In this document: in pieces, positions 24,817 through 33,594 of the stretch
Numbering within the stretch: position 1 is the stretch's first letter
Layout: each line of letters begins with the position of its first letter
From: VBCK01 sp035511515
Lineage (GTDB): Bacteria > Pseudomonadota > Gammaproteobacteria > Burkholderiales > Burkholderiaceae_F
Reading direction: 5' to 3'
Length of the DNA stretch: 64,000 nucleotides
Assembly: GCA_035511515.1 (NCBI GenBank)
Contig: DATKFG010000013.1
Location: 1 to 64,000 of the forward strand
Position numbers and translations under genes: made by a program
The notes under the pieces: model-generated
The model's database searches: none
What the model was told of the DNA's origin: nothing
Seen by the model: the letters and a program-made list of their open reading frames with translations, nothing else

Positions 24817-26852
24817 GGCAGATCCGTATCCGCCGGCATCTTCGACGACACCGGCCGCAGCAGCGATTTCAGGTCCACGCCGGTGCGGCCGGCGAGCGCC
24901 GCGTACATCATCGTGTTGACCAGCACCTTCTCCACGTAATTGCGGGTCTCGTTCAACGGGATGGTTTCCACGAACACGGCGCCGTCCATCGGGGCCGCCA
25001 GCGTGCTTCGCCACTGGCGCAACCGGCGCGGCCCCGCGTTGTAGGCGGCCGACGCCAGCAGCGGCTCGGCGCCCTGATCGTCGTACACCAGTTTCAGGTA
25101 GCTCACGCCGAGCCGCAGATTCACGTCGGCCTCGTTGATCCGGGACGGCCGATAGTCCTGCAGGCCGATGCGCCGCGCGACGTAGCCGGCCGTTCTGGGC
25201 AACAGCTGCATCAGCCCCTGCGCGCCCGATCCGGAGCGCGCGTCCTCCACGAAGCGCGACTCCTGCCGGATCAGCCCGTAGATCCAGGCCTGGTCGATTC
25301 CGAGCGACTGCGCCAGCTCCGACAGCGTGCGCTGGTAGGGGGTCGGGTAACGCTGCTGCAGGTCGATTTCGCCCCGGGTCCGATCCGAGGTCGCGATCAT
25401 CCGGTCCAGCACGCCCTGGCGGCGCGCGTATTCGGCCGCCGCGCGCAGTTCATGGTCGCTCATCCCGCGCAGCTGCCACGACCACTCGTGATTGCCCTCC
25501 TCGCGCAGCCCGAGGCGCAGCAGCTTCAGCGCGCGCGCGAATCCGACCCGGTGCTCCATGGCCGAGATTTCCTCGTCCCTGATCGCAGCGGGCGCGGCAG
25601 GAAGCTCCAGCGGGCGACCGATCTCTTCGGCAGCCAGCCGCGGATAAAAACCCAACGATCCGGCGATCGATTCGAAGCGTTGCTGGGCCCCGGGGACGTC
25701 GCCGCGCGCGCTGCGGGCGCGCGCGTCCCAGTAGATCCAGACGGCTTCGTGCTGCTGCTCGGGCGCCATCCGTGCCACCGCGTCGCGCAGCTCGGTCCAA
25801 TCCGGCCCACCCGGCGCGCGCAGAGCCGCGCGCGCCTGCCACGCGAGCGTCTCACCGGCGCGCGAGAAACCGGACGCGGGCGCCAGCTCCGGCCCAGCCC
25901 GCCGGAACCAGTCCAGCGCCTGGGGCAGCAGCTTCATCGTCGCAATTTCGCCCAGCCGGCTCCACAACTGGCCTCGCTGCGCCGAGCTGAGCGCCGGGTC
26001 CAGGCGCTCGGCCAACGCGCCGGCGCGCGCCGGATCTTCGCGCGCCAGCTGCGCGATGGCGAGCAATACGATCTCGCGGTGCGCCGACTCCAGCGCGTGC
26101 TCGTGCGCGGTCAGCCATTCGTCCGGATGATCGAGCGCCTGGCGCAGCTGCGCCTGCGTCGGCTCGTCCAGCCGGGCCAGGTTGGTGGTGCGTGCCGCCG
26201 CGATCTGGCCGTGCCCGGCCAAAACGCGCAGGCGCTCCCAGATCGACAGGTGGCCGTCGTCGATCAGCCGCTCGGCCAGCGCCGTGCAGCCGTCGCCGGC
26301 CGCATCGCCAACCGCGACCAACAGCGTGCGCGCCTCGCGCGCCAGATCGGCGCGGTGCTCGCCCGCGTCCAACGCATAGGCGGCCAGCGCTGCATAGCAA
26401 CGGATCTGCTCATCGTCGCGGTTCCAGATCATCTCGCGCGCCTGGGCCTGGAACGTGGCGAAGTCGCCGCGCGCTCCCAGCGCGAGCAGCCAGTCGGCGC
26501 GCAAACGGTCGCTCAGCCAGGTGCCCGGATAGCGCTCGAAGAACGCCCGTACCGCGGCGCCGTCGTCTTCGCCGGTTTTCGCCTGCAGCGAAACCTTCCA
26601 GTACTCGTAGTAAGGCTCGAGCGGGTGCCCGGCCACGCGCGGCGCCAGCGAGGCCAGCAAGTCGCGATCCCCGTTGCGGGCCGCCTCACGTGCCGCCAGA
26701 AGGGCCTCGTCGGCAGGCAACACAATGGGAGCCGGCGCCAGACCGGCCACGGGCTGCTCGTGGCCGGACTGCTTTGCCGCTTCGGCGGCCGCGCCCATCA
26801 GCGCGATCGCGGCCGCGATTAGACTACGGAAACGTACCTGCACGCCAATCAC
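24813..26852 (-). CDS. slt: Soluble lytic murein transglycosylase (Slt70-like)
   Basis: A 679-residue periplasmic enzyme. The N-terminal signal-like hydrophobic segment RSLIAAAIALMGAAAEA is followed by about 450 residues of helical, alanine-rich superhelix (U and L domains). The C-terminal lysozyme-like catalytic domain contains the family 1 motif IRQESRFVEDARSGSGAQGLMQLLP, read here as the ES at about 529-530 and GAQGLMQLLP at 540-549. It goes on to NLRLGVSYL and ASAAYNAGPRRLRQW. The Glu of QESRF is the catalytic acid. Length and domain order match Slt70 (about 645 aa). Confidence 0.93.
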   Translation of the reverse strand: MIGVQVRFRSLIAAAIALMGAAAEAAKQSGHEQPVAGLAPAPIVLPADEALLAAREAARNGDRDLLASLAPRVAGHPLEPYYEYWKVSLQAKTGEDDGAAVRAFFERYPGTWLSDRLRADWLLALGARGDFATFQAQAREMIWNRDDEQIRCYAALAAYALDAGEHRADLAREARTLLVAVGDAAGDGCTALAERLIDDGHLSIWERLRVLAGHGQIAAARTTNLARLDEPTQAQLRQALDHPDEWLTAHEHALESAHREIVLLAIAQLAREDPARAGALAERLDPALSSAQRGQLWSRLGEIATMKLLPQALDWFRRAGPELAPASGFSRAGETLAWQARAALRAPGGPDWTELRDAVARMAPEQQHEAVWIYWDARARSARGDVPGAQQRFESIAGSLGFYPRLAAEEIGRPLELPAAPAAIRDEEISAMEHRVGFARALKLLRLGLREEGNHEWSWQLRGMSDHELRAAAEYARRQGVLDRMIATSDRTRGEIDLQQRYPTPYQRTLSELAQSLGIDQAWIYGLIRQESRFVEDARSGSGAQGLMQLLPRTAGYVARRIGLQDYRPSRINEADVNLRLGVSYLKLVYDDQGAEPLLASAAYNAGPRRLRQWRSTLAAPMDGAVFVETIPLNETRNYVEKVLVNTMMYAALAGRTGVDLKSLLRPVSSKMPADTDLP

Positions 26853-26909
26853 GCAATACGATCATCCACTGTGCTCGTCAGGCTAGCATAGCGGCGAGCG
26901 AGGACATCG

Positions 26910-27515
26910 ATGGAAATGAACGACGCGCCAGAGCCATCGCAGCCGCCCGCGACCCGCCCGAAGCGTTTTGTCGATCCGGTGCGCGCCCAGTGGCGGCGCG
27001 ATCTGCGCGCCTCGCGGGATGCGCTGACCGACCGTCCGCAGCGCGAGGCGAGGCTGCTGGAGCGCGTGGAGCAGTGGCTCAAGACCCTGGACGTGCAGCG
27101 ACTGGCGTTTTTCTGGCCGACCCGCGGCGAACCCGATCTGGCCGGGCTGGTGGCGCGCTGGCTGAAGGCGGATCCTTCGCGAACAGCGGCGCTTCCGGTG
27201 ATCGAGGGCGAGTTGCTGCGTTTTGCCCCATGGACACCCGGGGCGGCGCTGGTGACGGATGCGTTCGACATCCAGATTCCGGATACGGCGCAGCGGATCG
27301 TTCCGCAACTGCTGCTGATCCCCTGCGTGGGCATCGACCGCCTGCGCTATCGCCTCGGCTATGGCGGCGGGTACTACGACCGCACGCTGGCTCAGATGTC
27401 ACCGCGCCCGGTCACGGCCGGCGTCGGCTTCGACTGCGCGCGCATCCCGACCATTGATCCGAAACCGCACGACCTCAGGCTGGATCGGGCGATGACCGAG
27501 TCGGAGGCCTGGTAA
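26910..27515 (+). CDS. 5-formyltetrahydrofolate cyclo-ligase
   Basis: A 201-residue enzyme that converts 5-formyl-THF to 5,10-methenyl-THF using ATP. The family signature near the C terminus is clear: IVPQLLLIPCVGID followed by RLGYGGGYYDRTLA (about 150-163), the glycine-rich ATP/folate loop. An N-terminal basic segment, VRAQWRRDLRASRDAL, matches the usual R-x7-R start. It is divergent from slt and convergent with a LysR gene (4 bases between stops). It contributes to the folate one-carbon pool that several other genes in this window use. Confidence 0.9.
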   Translation: MEMNDAPEPSQPPATRPKRFVDPVRAQWRRDLRASRDALTDRPQREARLLERVEQWLKTLDVQRLAFFWPTRGEPDLAGLVARWLKADPSRTAALPVIEGELLRFAPWTPGAALVTDAFDIQIPDTAQRIVPQLLLIPCVGIDRLRYRLGYGGGYYDRTLAQMSPRPVTAGVGFDCARIPTIDPKPHDLRLDRAMTESEAW

Positions 27516-27519
27516 GGCT

Positions 27520-28515
27520 TCAGACCCGGCTCGCCGGGCCCCGCGCGAACTCTTCCAGCAGCCAGTTGCGCAGTTGCACGACCGCCGGTCGACCGCGCGA
27601 GACCTGATTCACGAGCAGGAACATGCTGTAGCCGGTCGGGGGGCGGATGTCCGGAAACGGCGTGACCAGCTGCCCGCTGGCGACCATTTCCTCGCGAAAC
27701 GGCCGATACGCCAGCACCACACCCTGCCCACGCGCGGCCGCCAGCATCGACTGATCGATGTATGCGACCACCATCACGGGTGGATTCGCGTCGACGTCCA
27801 CCCGGATCCCGGCGAATTCGAACCAGAGCGGCCAGGACTGCCTCGAAGTGCCCGGCAGATCGTCCTCGACCTCGATCAGCGGCAGGCGCAACAGATCCGC
27901 CGGCGACTGCAGACGCCCGCCGAAACGGTTCAGCAGCTCGGCACTCAACGCCGGTGTGACATCCTCGTCGAGCAGCGCCACGGCGTCGGCGGGCGCATCC
28001 TGCCGCCGGCACCTGCGCAACGCGATGTCGACCCCTTCCGCTTCCAGGTCGACCGCCCGACCCTGCGCGTCGATCCGGATCTCGATGCCCGGATGCGCGC
28101 GCTGAAACGCCGCCAGCCGCGGCACCAGCCACATCGAGGCAAACGACGGATAGGTGGTGACCACCACACGCGGGGAGGCGGTCTGGCCGCGAATCTCGTC
28201 CACGGTCCGGTCCACGGTGCCCAGCGCCTGGCGCGTGCTGCGCGCCAGCCGCTCTCCGGCCGGGGTCAGCGCGAGCGCCCGCGTCTTGCGGACGAACAGC
28301 CGGTGCCCCACATCGCTTTCGAGCGCCGCCACCTGGCGGCTGACGGCCGACTGGGTCAGATGCAGCTCGGCCGCAGCCAGGGTGAAGGACAGGTGCCGCG
28401 CCGCCGATTCGAAGCCGCGCAGCGCCGCCAGCCCGATCGGGCGCCTGCGCGCCGAGCGGCGTGGTTCGGCCGGCGCGGCCAGGTCCTTTGCCGGAGCAGC
28501 TGCGGGGCGTGCCAT
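27520..28515 (-). CDS. LysR-family transcriptional regulator (GcvA-like)
   Basis: A 331-residue regulator. The winged helix-turn-helix at about 28-85 reads LRGFESAARHLSFTLAAAEL and HLTQSAVSRQVAALESDVGH, close to GcvA-type LysR proteins in which the wing ends FVRKTRALALTPAG. The periplasmic-binding-like effector domain occupies 115-325. A basic Ala/Pro-rich extension of about 27 residues precedes the DNA-binding domain. The target is unknown. The neighbour on the same strand is a tiny membrane protein gene 39 bases upstream. Confidence 0.9.
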   Translation of the reverse strand: MARPAAAPAKDLAAPAEPRRSARRRPIGLAALRGFESAARHLSFTLAAAELHLTQSAVSRQVAALESDVGHRLFVRKTRALALTPAGERLARSTRQALGTVDRTVDEIRGQTASPRVVVTTYPSFASMWLVPRLAAFQRAHPGIEIRIDAQGRAVDLEAEGVDIALRRCRRQDAPADAVALLDEDVTPALSAELLNRFGGRLQSPADLLRLPLIEVEDDLPGTSRQSWPLWFEFAGIRVDVDANPPVMVVAYIDQSMLAAARGQGVVLAYRPFREEMVASGQLVTPFPDIRPPTGYSMFLLVNQVSRGRPAVVQLRNWLLEEFARGPASRV

Positions 28516-28554
28516 GATTGCGTATTGTGCATGGATAGACCCCGTGTGGGAATC

Positions 28555-28665
28555 CTAGCCGGCCGCGACCAGCGCCAGCGACACCGACAGCAGCAGGGAC
28601 ACCGGAGCGAACAGCGCGACCACGAACAGGACGTCGTCCAGAGAGCGAGAATGCAGCGTCTTCAT
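28555..28665 (-). CDS. Small single-span membrane protein (36 aa)
   Basis: A 36-codon open frame from ATG 28665 to a stop at 28555-28557. It is preceded by a near-perfect Shine-Dalgarno sequence (AAGGAGG, about 6 bases before the ATG). The product has a short polar N terminus with HSRSLDD, then one long hydrophobic helix (about 13-35: VLFVVALFAPVSLLLSVSLA). The strong ribosome site makes expression credible despite the size. It has no recognised family. It lies between ahcY and the LysR gene. Confidence 0.55.
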   Translation of the reverse strand: MKTLHSRSLDDVLFVVALFAPVSLLLSVSLALVAAG

Positions 28666-28780
28666 GTGAACCTCCTTGAATACGGTGGCGACAGATTGCG
28701 CCAGGCAGCGCGCTGCAACAAACGAAACGATCGAATTGGATGCATGCCCATTACGCATGCATGAGGGAGGATGGGGCGCC

Positions 28781-28800
28781 CTCTCCCGCAAGCGGGAGAG
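28781..28800. repeat. Short perfect palindrome, 9-base stem downstream of ahcY
   Basis: CTCTCCCGC, two-base loop AA, GCGGGAGAG. It lies about 46 bases beyond the ahcY stop. No T run follows on the ahcY strand, so it is more like a half-unit of the repeat at 19636-19765 than a classic terminator, although it could still protect or end the ahcY transcript. Confidence 0.55.
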
Positions 28801-28845
28801 AGGCAACGTCAGCAGCGTGCCCGGTTCCGTCCGGCCAGGCCCATA

Positions 28846-30285
28846 TCAGTATCGGTAGTGTTCCGGCTTGTAAGGACCTGAGCGGTCGACCCCGATGTAG
28901 TGCGCCTGCACGTCGGTGAGCTCGGTCAGCCGCACCCCGAGTCTGGTCAGCTGCAGGCGAGCCACCTTCTCGTCCAGACGCTTGGGCAGCACGTGCACGC
29001 CGAGCGGGTACCGCCGGGTGTTGCTGAACAGCTCGATTTGGGCGATCACCTGATTGGCGAACGACGAGCTCATCACGTAGCTGGGGTGGCCGGTGGCACA
29101 GCCCAGGTTCACCAGTCGTCCCTCGGCCAGCAGGATGATGCGCTTGCCGTTCGGGAAGATCACGTGGTCGACCTGCGGCTTGATGTTCTCCCACGTGTAC
29201 GAGCGCAGGCTGGCCACGTCGATCTCGTTGTCGAAATGCCCGATGTTGCACACGATCGCCTGGTCCTTCATCCGCACCATGTGCTCGTGCGTGATCACGT
29301 GGAAGTTGCCGGTGGCGGTGACGAAGATGTCGGCCTCGCCGGCGGCCTCCTCCATCGTGACGACCCGGTAGCCCTCCATGGCCGCCTGCAACGCGCAGAT
29401 CGGATCGATTTCAGTGATCCAGACCTGGGCCCGCAGCGCGTGCAACGCCTGCGCGCAACCCTTGCCCACGTCGCCGTAGCCGCACACCACCACGGCTTTG
29501 CCGGCGATCATCACGTCGGTGGCGCGCTTGATGCCGTCGACCAGCGATTCGCGGCAGCCGTACAGGTTGTCGAACTTGCTCTTCGTGACCGAATCGTTCA
29601 CGTTGATCGCGGGAAACTTCAGGCGTCCCTCCTTGGCCATCTGGTACAAGCGCTTCACCCCGGTCGTGGTTTCCTCGGTCACGCCCTTGATCCTGGCCAG
29701 CCGTACCGAATACCAGGTCGGATCGGTCACCAGGCGCTGGCGGATCGCGGCGAACAGCGCCGCTTCCTCTTCGCTGGTCGCGAGCTTGACGCAGGCCGGT
29801 TCCGTCTCGGCCTTCGCACCCAGGTGCAGCAGCAGCGTGGCGTCGCCCCCGTCGTCCAGGATCATGTTGCTGAAGCCGCCGTCGGGCCAATCGAAGATCC
29901 GGTGCGTGTAGTCCCAGTATTCCTGCAGCGTTTCGCCTTTGCGGGCGAACACCGCGACCCCGCTGGCCGCGATCGCGGCGGCCGCGTGGTCCTGGGTCGA
30001 GAAAATGTTGCAGGAGGCCCAGCGCACCTCGGCTCCCAGGGCCCGCAGCGTCTCGATCAGGACCGCGGTCTGGATCGTCATGTGCAGGCTTCCGGTGATG
30101 CGCGCGCCGCGCAACGGCTGCTGCACCGAGTACTCCTGGCGGATCGCCATCAAGCCGGGCATTTCGGTCTCGGCGATCCGCATTTCCTTGCGGCCCCAAT
30201 CGGCCAGCGCAAGGTCGGCCACCACGAAATCCTGGGTGTTGCCGCTTCGAACCGGGGACCGGGAGGTATCTTGTATGGCGCTCAT
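28846..30285 (-). CDS. ahcY: Adenosylhomocysteinase (SAH hydrolase)
   Basis: A 479-residue enzyme that splits S-adenosylhomocysteine into adenosine and homocysteine, removing the product inhibitor of methyltransferases. Conserved blocks: PGLMAIRQEY (about 43-52), GARITGSLHMTIQTAVLIETL (split as GARITGSLHMT and IQTAVLIETL), NVNDSVTKSKFDN (about 226), the NAD-binding VVCGYGDVGKGCA (about 267-279) and the C-terminal SGPYKPEHYRY end. Length is that of the bacterial class with the roughly 40-residue insertion. An SAH riboswitch precedes it. Its first 30 codons have a decayed second copy at 36793-36885. Confidence 0.97.
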   Translation of the reverse strand: MSAIQDTSRSPVRSGNTQDFVVADLALADWGRKEMRIAETEMPGLMAIRQEYSVQQPLRGARITGSLHMTIQTAVLIETLRALGAEVRWASCNIFSTQDHAAAAIAASGVAVFARKGETLQEYWDYTHRIFDWPDGGFSNMILDDGGDATLLLHLGAKAETEPACVKLATSEEEAALFAAIRQRLVTDPTWYSVRLARIKGVTEETTTGVKRLYQMAKEGRLKFPAINVNDSVTKSKFDNLYGCRESLVDGIKRATDVMIAGKAVVVCGYGDVGKGCAQALHALRAQVWITEIDPICALQAAMEGYRVVTMEEAAGEADIFVTATGNFHVITHEHMVRMKDQAIVCNIGHFDNEIDVASLRSYTWENIKPQVDHVIFPNGKRIILLAEGRLVNLGCATGHPSYVMSSSFANQVIAQIELFSNTRRYPLGVHVLPKRLDEKVARLQLTRLGVRLTELTDVQAHYIGVDRSGPYKPEHYRY

Positions 30286-30307
30286 CTCGCGCCCTCCTTT
30301 TAGGGAA

Positions 30308-30421
30308 AGGGTTCGCGAGCGCCGTTGAACAGGCCGAAACGCCGGCAGCTAAGCCGGCGTCACAGCCGCCTCGAGCCTGGCAACCGCAGGTCAAGCGGCC
30401 GTCGCAACGCTCCTCGAAGCT
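30308..30421 (-). promoter_or_regulatory. SAH riboswitch, copy 1 (ahcY leader)
   Basis: On the minus strand the leader reads GAGGAGCGTTGCGACG, then TGCCAGGCTCGAGG, a variable hairpin (ACGCCGGC-TTAGCT-GCCGGCGT) and CAACGGCGCTCGCG just before the ribosome site. This is the conserved core and pseudoknot partner of the SAH riboswitch class, known upstream of ahcY in many proteobacteria, where SAH binding raises expression. The element ends about 22 bases before the ahcY ATG. Confidence 0.92.
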
Positions 30422-30429
30422 GGTGCCTC

Positions 30430-30435
30430 ATTGTA
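30430..30435 (-). promoter_or_regulatory. Putative -10 box of the ahcY riboswitch transcript
   Basis: TACAAT on the minus strand places transcription start about where the riboswitch begins (near 30422). An equivalent box, TATACT, lies at the same distance from riboswitch copy 2 (37030-37035). No strong -35 was seen. Confidence 0.45.
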
Positions 30436-30691
30436 CCTTGCAGCTCGCTCGACCCGATCGAGTGCGGCGCCGGCTGAGCTGACACTCTGCGGTCCCGCGC
30501 GGCGGCACCCCGCGAACGCAGCAATTGGTGCCGCATTTCGCCTGAGTTTCCCGGATTTTCAATAATTGGGGTCGAAGATCTCTTTGGCCTCACGTGCTTC
30601 CGCATCACCTTTTGCCGCGGTTTTCGCGCAATTGCACGGGCGACGTGATCGACACAATGCATACCGGGTTCAAGCCACGCAGGAGTTGGAT

Positions 30692-30979
30692 ATGGCCATG
30701 ATCCAGGCGGCAAGTACCGCACAAATACTCGAGACTCCCGCTCATCTGTCAGGAGCGGACTTCGCCCCATCGGGCACCCGGTGGGGTCGGTTTGATCCAC
30801 TGGGTTGGTTGGTCGATCTGACCGAAGCGGCTCAGGTGCGGCTGGCACGCGCCGCGCTGGCTCAGGGACTGCCCGTCGACTCGTCCGAAAGCGGCCGCTT
30901 TTCGAACGATGCCGCCGGGGGCGGGAGCCGGGCGATCGAAGCAGCCCGCTCGTTGCACGTTCGAGCCGATTTGCGATGA
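30692..30979 (+). CDS. Hypothetical 95-residue protein coupled to the TauE/SafE gene
   Basis: The frame starts at ATG 30692 behind an AGGAG ribosome site and ends in an ATGA overlap with the downstream transporter start, a sign of translational coupling. The product is soluble, with a central WLVDLTEAAQVRLARAALAQ amphipathic helix and a low-complexity glycine/serine tail. No domain was recognised. It may be a small regulatory or leader protein for the transporter. The coding evidence is the ribosome site and the overlap. Confidence 0.5.
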   Translation: MAMIQAASTAQILETPAHLSGADFAPSGTRWGRFDPLGWLVDLTEAAQVRLARAALAQGLPVDSSESGRFSNDAAGGGSRAIEAARSLHVRADLR

Positions 30980-31785
30980 CGGGGTACGCGATTTTCGCGA
31001 TGCTCGCCGCGAGCGGCGTCGCAGCCGGCTTCCTGGCGGGACTGTTCGGCGTGGGCGGCGGGCTGGTGATGGTGCCGATGCTCGTGTACGCGTTCAGCGC
31101 CGCCGAGGCCCCGTCGCAGCACGTCGTGGCGCTGGCGCTTGGCACATCGATGGCCGCAATCGCCGTATCGGCCATGCAAAGCGCCTATGCCCATTACCAG
31201 CGGGGCAGCACGTCGGGGCCGGCTTTCCGGCGTGCGGCGCCGTGGGTCGTGCTCGGCGCCCTGGCCGGCAGCGCCTGCGCCTCCGGGGTATCGGGCCGCT
31301 CGCTGCTGCTGTTCGTCGGTGCGTTCCAGCTCGTGGCGGCCGCATTGATGGTGTCCGATGTCTCCAAGCTGTCCGTGGTACAGCTGCTCGCGCGGCGCCG
31401 GGCCGCACTGGATGTGTTCAGCGTCGCCTTCGGAGGAATTGCCGCACTGGCCGGAATCGGCGGCAGCACACTGTTCACGCCCTACTTCAAAGCCACGGGC
31501 ATGGAACCGAAACAGGCGGTCGGAACGTCCGCCGCGCTGGGCCTGCCGGTGAGCATCGCGGGAGCTCTGGGCTACGCCTGGGCCGGCCGCAACGCCCACC
31601 TCGGCGACTGGGCCGTGGGGTTCGTCGATATCCCGGCGCTGGCGGCCTTGGTGGCCGGGGCGTTTCTGACCGTTCGCGCGGGCGTTGCGCTGGCGCACCG
31701 GCTTTCCGCCCGGACGCTGTCGACCGGCTTCGGGATCTTCCTGTGCGCGAACGGCGGCCATCTGCTGTTCCGTGCGATGGCGTGA
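30976..31785 (+). CDS. Sulfite exporter TauE/SafE family membrane protein
   Basis: A 269-residue membrane protein with about eight hydrophobic helices in two related halves. The first half carries the family signature GFLAGLFGVGGGLVMVPMLV (about 16-35). The second carries FGGIAALAGIGGSTLFTPYF (about 153-172), the inverted partner repeat with its Gly-rich loop. These proteins are thought to move sulfur oxyanions or related organic anions. The start ATG 30976 overlaps the upstream small gene. Substrate here is unknown; proximity to sulfur and methyl metabolism is suggestive only. Confidence 0.87.
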   Translation: MTGYAIFAMLAASGVAAGFLAGLFGVGGGLVMVPMLVYAFSAAEAPSQHVVALALGTSMAAIAVSAMQSAYAHYQRGSTSGPAFRRAAPWVVLGALAGSACASGVSGRSLLLFVGAFQLVAAALMVSDVSKLSVVQLLARRRAALDVFSVAFGGIAALAGIGGSTLFTPYFKATGMEPKQAVGTSAALGLPVSIAGALGYAWAGRNAHLGDWAVGFVDIPALAALVAGAFLTVRAGVALAHRLSARTLSTGFGIFLCANGGHLLFRAMA

Positions 31786-31791
31786 GTCGCC

Positions 31792-32433
31792 GTGGCACTT
31801 GCCCAAGTATCGGATAGACCGCAGCTGGGCGACGCGCCCAAAGCTGCGCGCACGATGCTCGAGGAGGCGCGCTCCCGCGCGCTGTATCTGCGCACCTACG
31901 CGGCCAACGGCTGTGTTCCGGTGATCGATATGTCGGCCGCCGTGCATCCGACGGCCGTGTTGATCGGCGACGTGCACATCGGGCCGGATTGCTGGATCGG
32001 ACCGAACGCGAGCATCCGCGCCGATCAGGGCCCGATCCTGATCGGCCCGCGCACCAGCATCCAGGACAACTGCGTACTGCACACCGGTCCAGGCGGATCG
32101 CTGCGGATCGACGAAGACGGACAGATCGGACACGGCGCGATGCTGCATGGATGCTGCATCGGGCGCAACGTGCTGATCGGCATGGGCGCCGTGGTGATGG
32201 ACGACGTGGTGATCGAGGACGATGTCGTGGTGGGCGCGGCAACGCTCGTGCCCGCACGGGTGCGCGTACCGGCGGCAGTTCTGTTCGTCGGCTCGCCCGG
32301 CAAGGTGCTGCGCGCCCTCACGGACGCCGACCGTGCGAGCAAGCGCGAGTGCACGCTGCATTACGTGGAGCTCGCGCGCGGCGCGGTCGGAATGAGCTGG
32401 GCGCCAGCCCAGATTGTCGGAAGGCCGCGCTGA
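31792..32433 (+). CDS. Left-handed beta-helix protein, gamma-carbonic anhydrase/PaaY-CaiE family
   Basis: A 213-residue hexapeptide-repeat protein. The helix runs from about 46 to 165: VHPTAVLIGDVHIGPDCWIG, NASIRADQGPILIG, SIQDNCVLH, then IGHGAMLHGCCIGRNVLIGM. The His residues of NCVLH, IGHGAMLH and HGC sit where gamma-carbonic anhydrases bind metal (H-x4-H type). C-terminal helices follow. The assigned start is GTG 31792; a shorter ATG start at 31855 or 31930 is possible because the first 40 residues are not typical. It is close to PaaY/CaiE thioesterase-like members. The exact activity is uncertain. Confidence 0.83.
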   Translation: MALAQVSDRPQLGDAPKAARTMLEEARSRALYLRTYAANGCVPVIDMSAAVHPTAVLIGDVHIGPDCWIGPNASIRADQGPILIGPRTSIQDNCVLHTGPGGSLRIDEDGQIGHGAMLHGCCIGRNVLIGMGAVVMDDVVIEDDVVVGAATLVPARVRVPAAVLFVGSPGKVLRALTDADRASKRECTLHYVELARGAVGMSWAPAQIVGRPR

Positions 32434-32443
32434 AGGCGGGCGG

Positions 32444-33577
32444 TCAGCCGACCGCGGTGCGTTTTTTCTTGTCGGGATCGTCGAACGGCAGCGTATGCGC
32501 GGTTGCGGCGGCCTTCAATTTGCTGCCGCGGATCTCGAGCCGGGCGCCGTGCACCGCCGCTGAGGTCTGCAGTCGCGCAATCGCCATCGACTTCCTGGTC
32601 AGCGGCGATACCATCGCGCACGTCACCACACCGACCTTGCGCCCGCCCGCGTAGATCTCGTCTCCCGCATCGGCCGCGCTCTGGCCTTCGATCAGCACGC
32701 CGAAGATCCGGAAGCGCTCCTTGCCCTTGAGCCGGTAGTGCTGGTCGGCGCCACGAAAATCGGTCTTGCCCGGACTGACGGTGAAGTCGAGCCCGAGTTC
32801 CCACAGCGAGTCGCCCGGCGGATCCTTGTCGAACGGGTACGTCTGCGACATGTCGTAGGGGAAGAACAGCAGGTAGCTTTCGACCCGCACCCAGTCGAGT
32901 GTGGTGAAACAGGCCGGCACGATACCCATGGGCTTGCCCTCCGCCAGAATCGTGTCCCAGATCAGGCCCGCGTCCTCGCCCTTGCAGAAGATCTCGTAGC
33001 CGCGCTCACCGGTGTATCCGGTGCGCGAGATCGTGACCGGCCGGCCGAACAGCGTCGCGGGCATGTGGTGGAAGTACTTCAGGTCGCGCACGCCGGCAAC
33101 GTGCTTGGCCAGGAAGTCCACCGCGATCGGGCCCTGCAGCGACAGGTCGTGCAGATCGTCGTCGACGATCAGCGCGGCGTTGCGCCCGACCACCAGGTTC
33201 GTCAGCGTCTCGTGCCCGGCGCCGCTGCCATGCACGAACATCCAGTTGTTGGGCCCCATCCGGAACAGGACGCAGTCGTCGATGAAATGGCCGCTCTCGT
33301 TCAGCATGCAGGAGTAGGCGGACTTGCCGGGGTAGATCTTGGTGACGTCGCGGGTCGTGGCGTAATGCAGCACCGCCGAGGCATGCGGGCCCACCACGTA
33401 CATCTTCTTCAGGCCCGACACGTCCATCAGTGCAGCCTTGGTGCGGATCGCGGTGTGATCCTGCGCGATGTCGTGCGAGTAGGTCCACGCCGCGCCCATC
33501 CCGTTCCAATCCTCGAGCTTCGAGCCGAGGGCACGGTGGCGGTCTTCCAGCACCGAATGTCGCCAGGTCAATGGCAT
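32444..33577 (-). CDS. GcvT/aminomethyltransferase-family THF-dependent protein
   Basis: A 377-residue folate-binding protein of the glycine-cleavage T-protein superfamily. The order of blocks is conserved: TKAALMDVSGLKKMYVVGP (about 45-63), the folate-site aspartate region YSCMLNESGHFIDDCVLFRM, then ISRTGYTGERGYEIFC (about 187-202), where the T-protein YTGE motif binds folate, followed by the C-terminal barrel. Relatives move methyl or methylene groups from glycine, dimethylglycine, DMSP (DmdA) or methoxyaromatics (LigM) to THF. Length is closer to T-protein/DmdA than to LigM (about 470). It lies 17 bases after an APC permease gene, which probably imports its substrate. The substrate is not readable. 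Confidence 0.85.
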   Translation of the reverse strand: MPLTWRHSVLEDRHRALGSKLEDWNGMGAAWTYSHDIAQDHTAIRTKAALMDVSGLKKMYVVGPHASAVLHYATTRDVTKIYPGKSAYSCMLNESGHFIDDCVLFRMGPNNWMFVHGSGAGHETLTNLVVGRNAALIVDDDLHDLSLQGPIAVDFLAKHVAGVRDLKYFHHMPATLFGRPVTISRTGYTGERGYEIFCKGEDAGLIWDTILAEGKPMGIVPACFTTLDWVRVESYLLFFPYDMSQTYPFDKDPPGDSLWELGLDFTVSPGKTDFRGADQHYRLKGKERFRIFGVLIEGQSAADAGDEIYAGGRKVGVVTCAMVSPLTRKSMAIARLQTSAAVHGARLEIRGSKLKAAATAHTLPFDDPDKKKRTAVG

Positions 33578-33594
33578 AGGGGTCTCCTGCAGAA

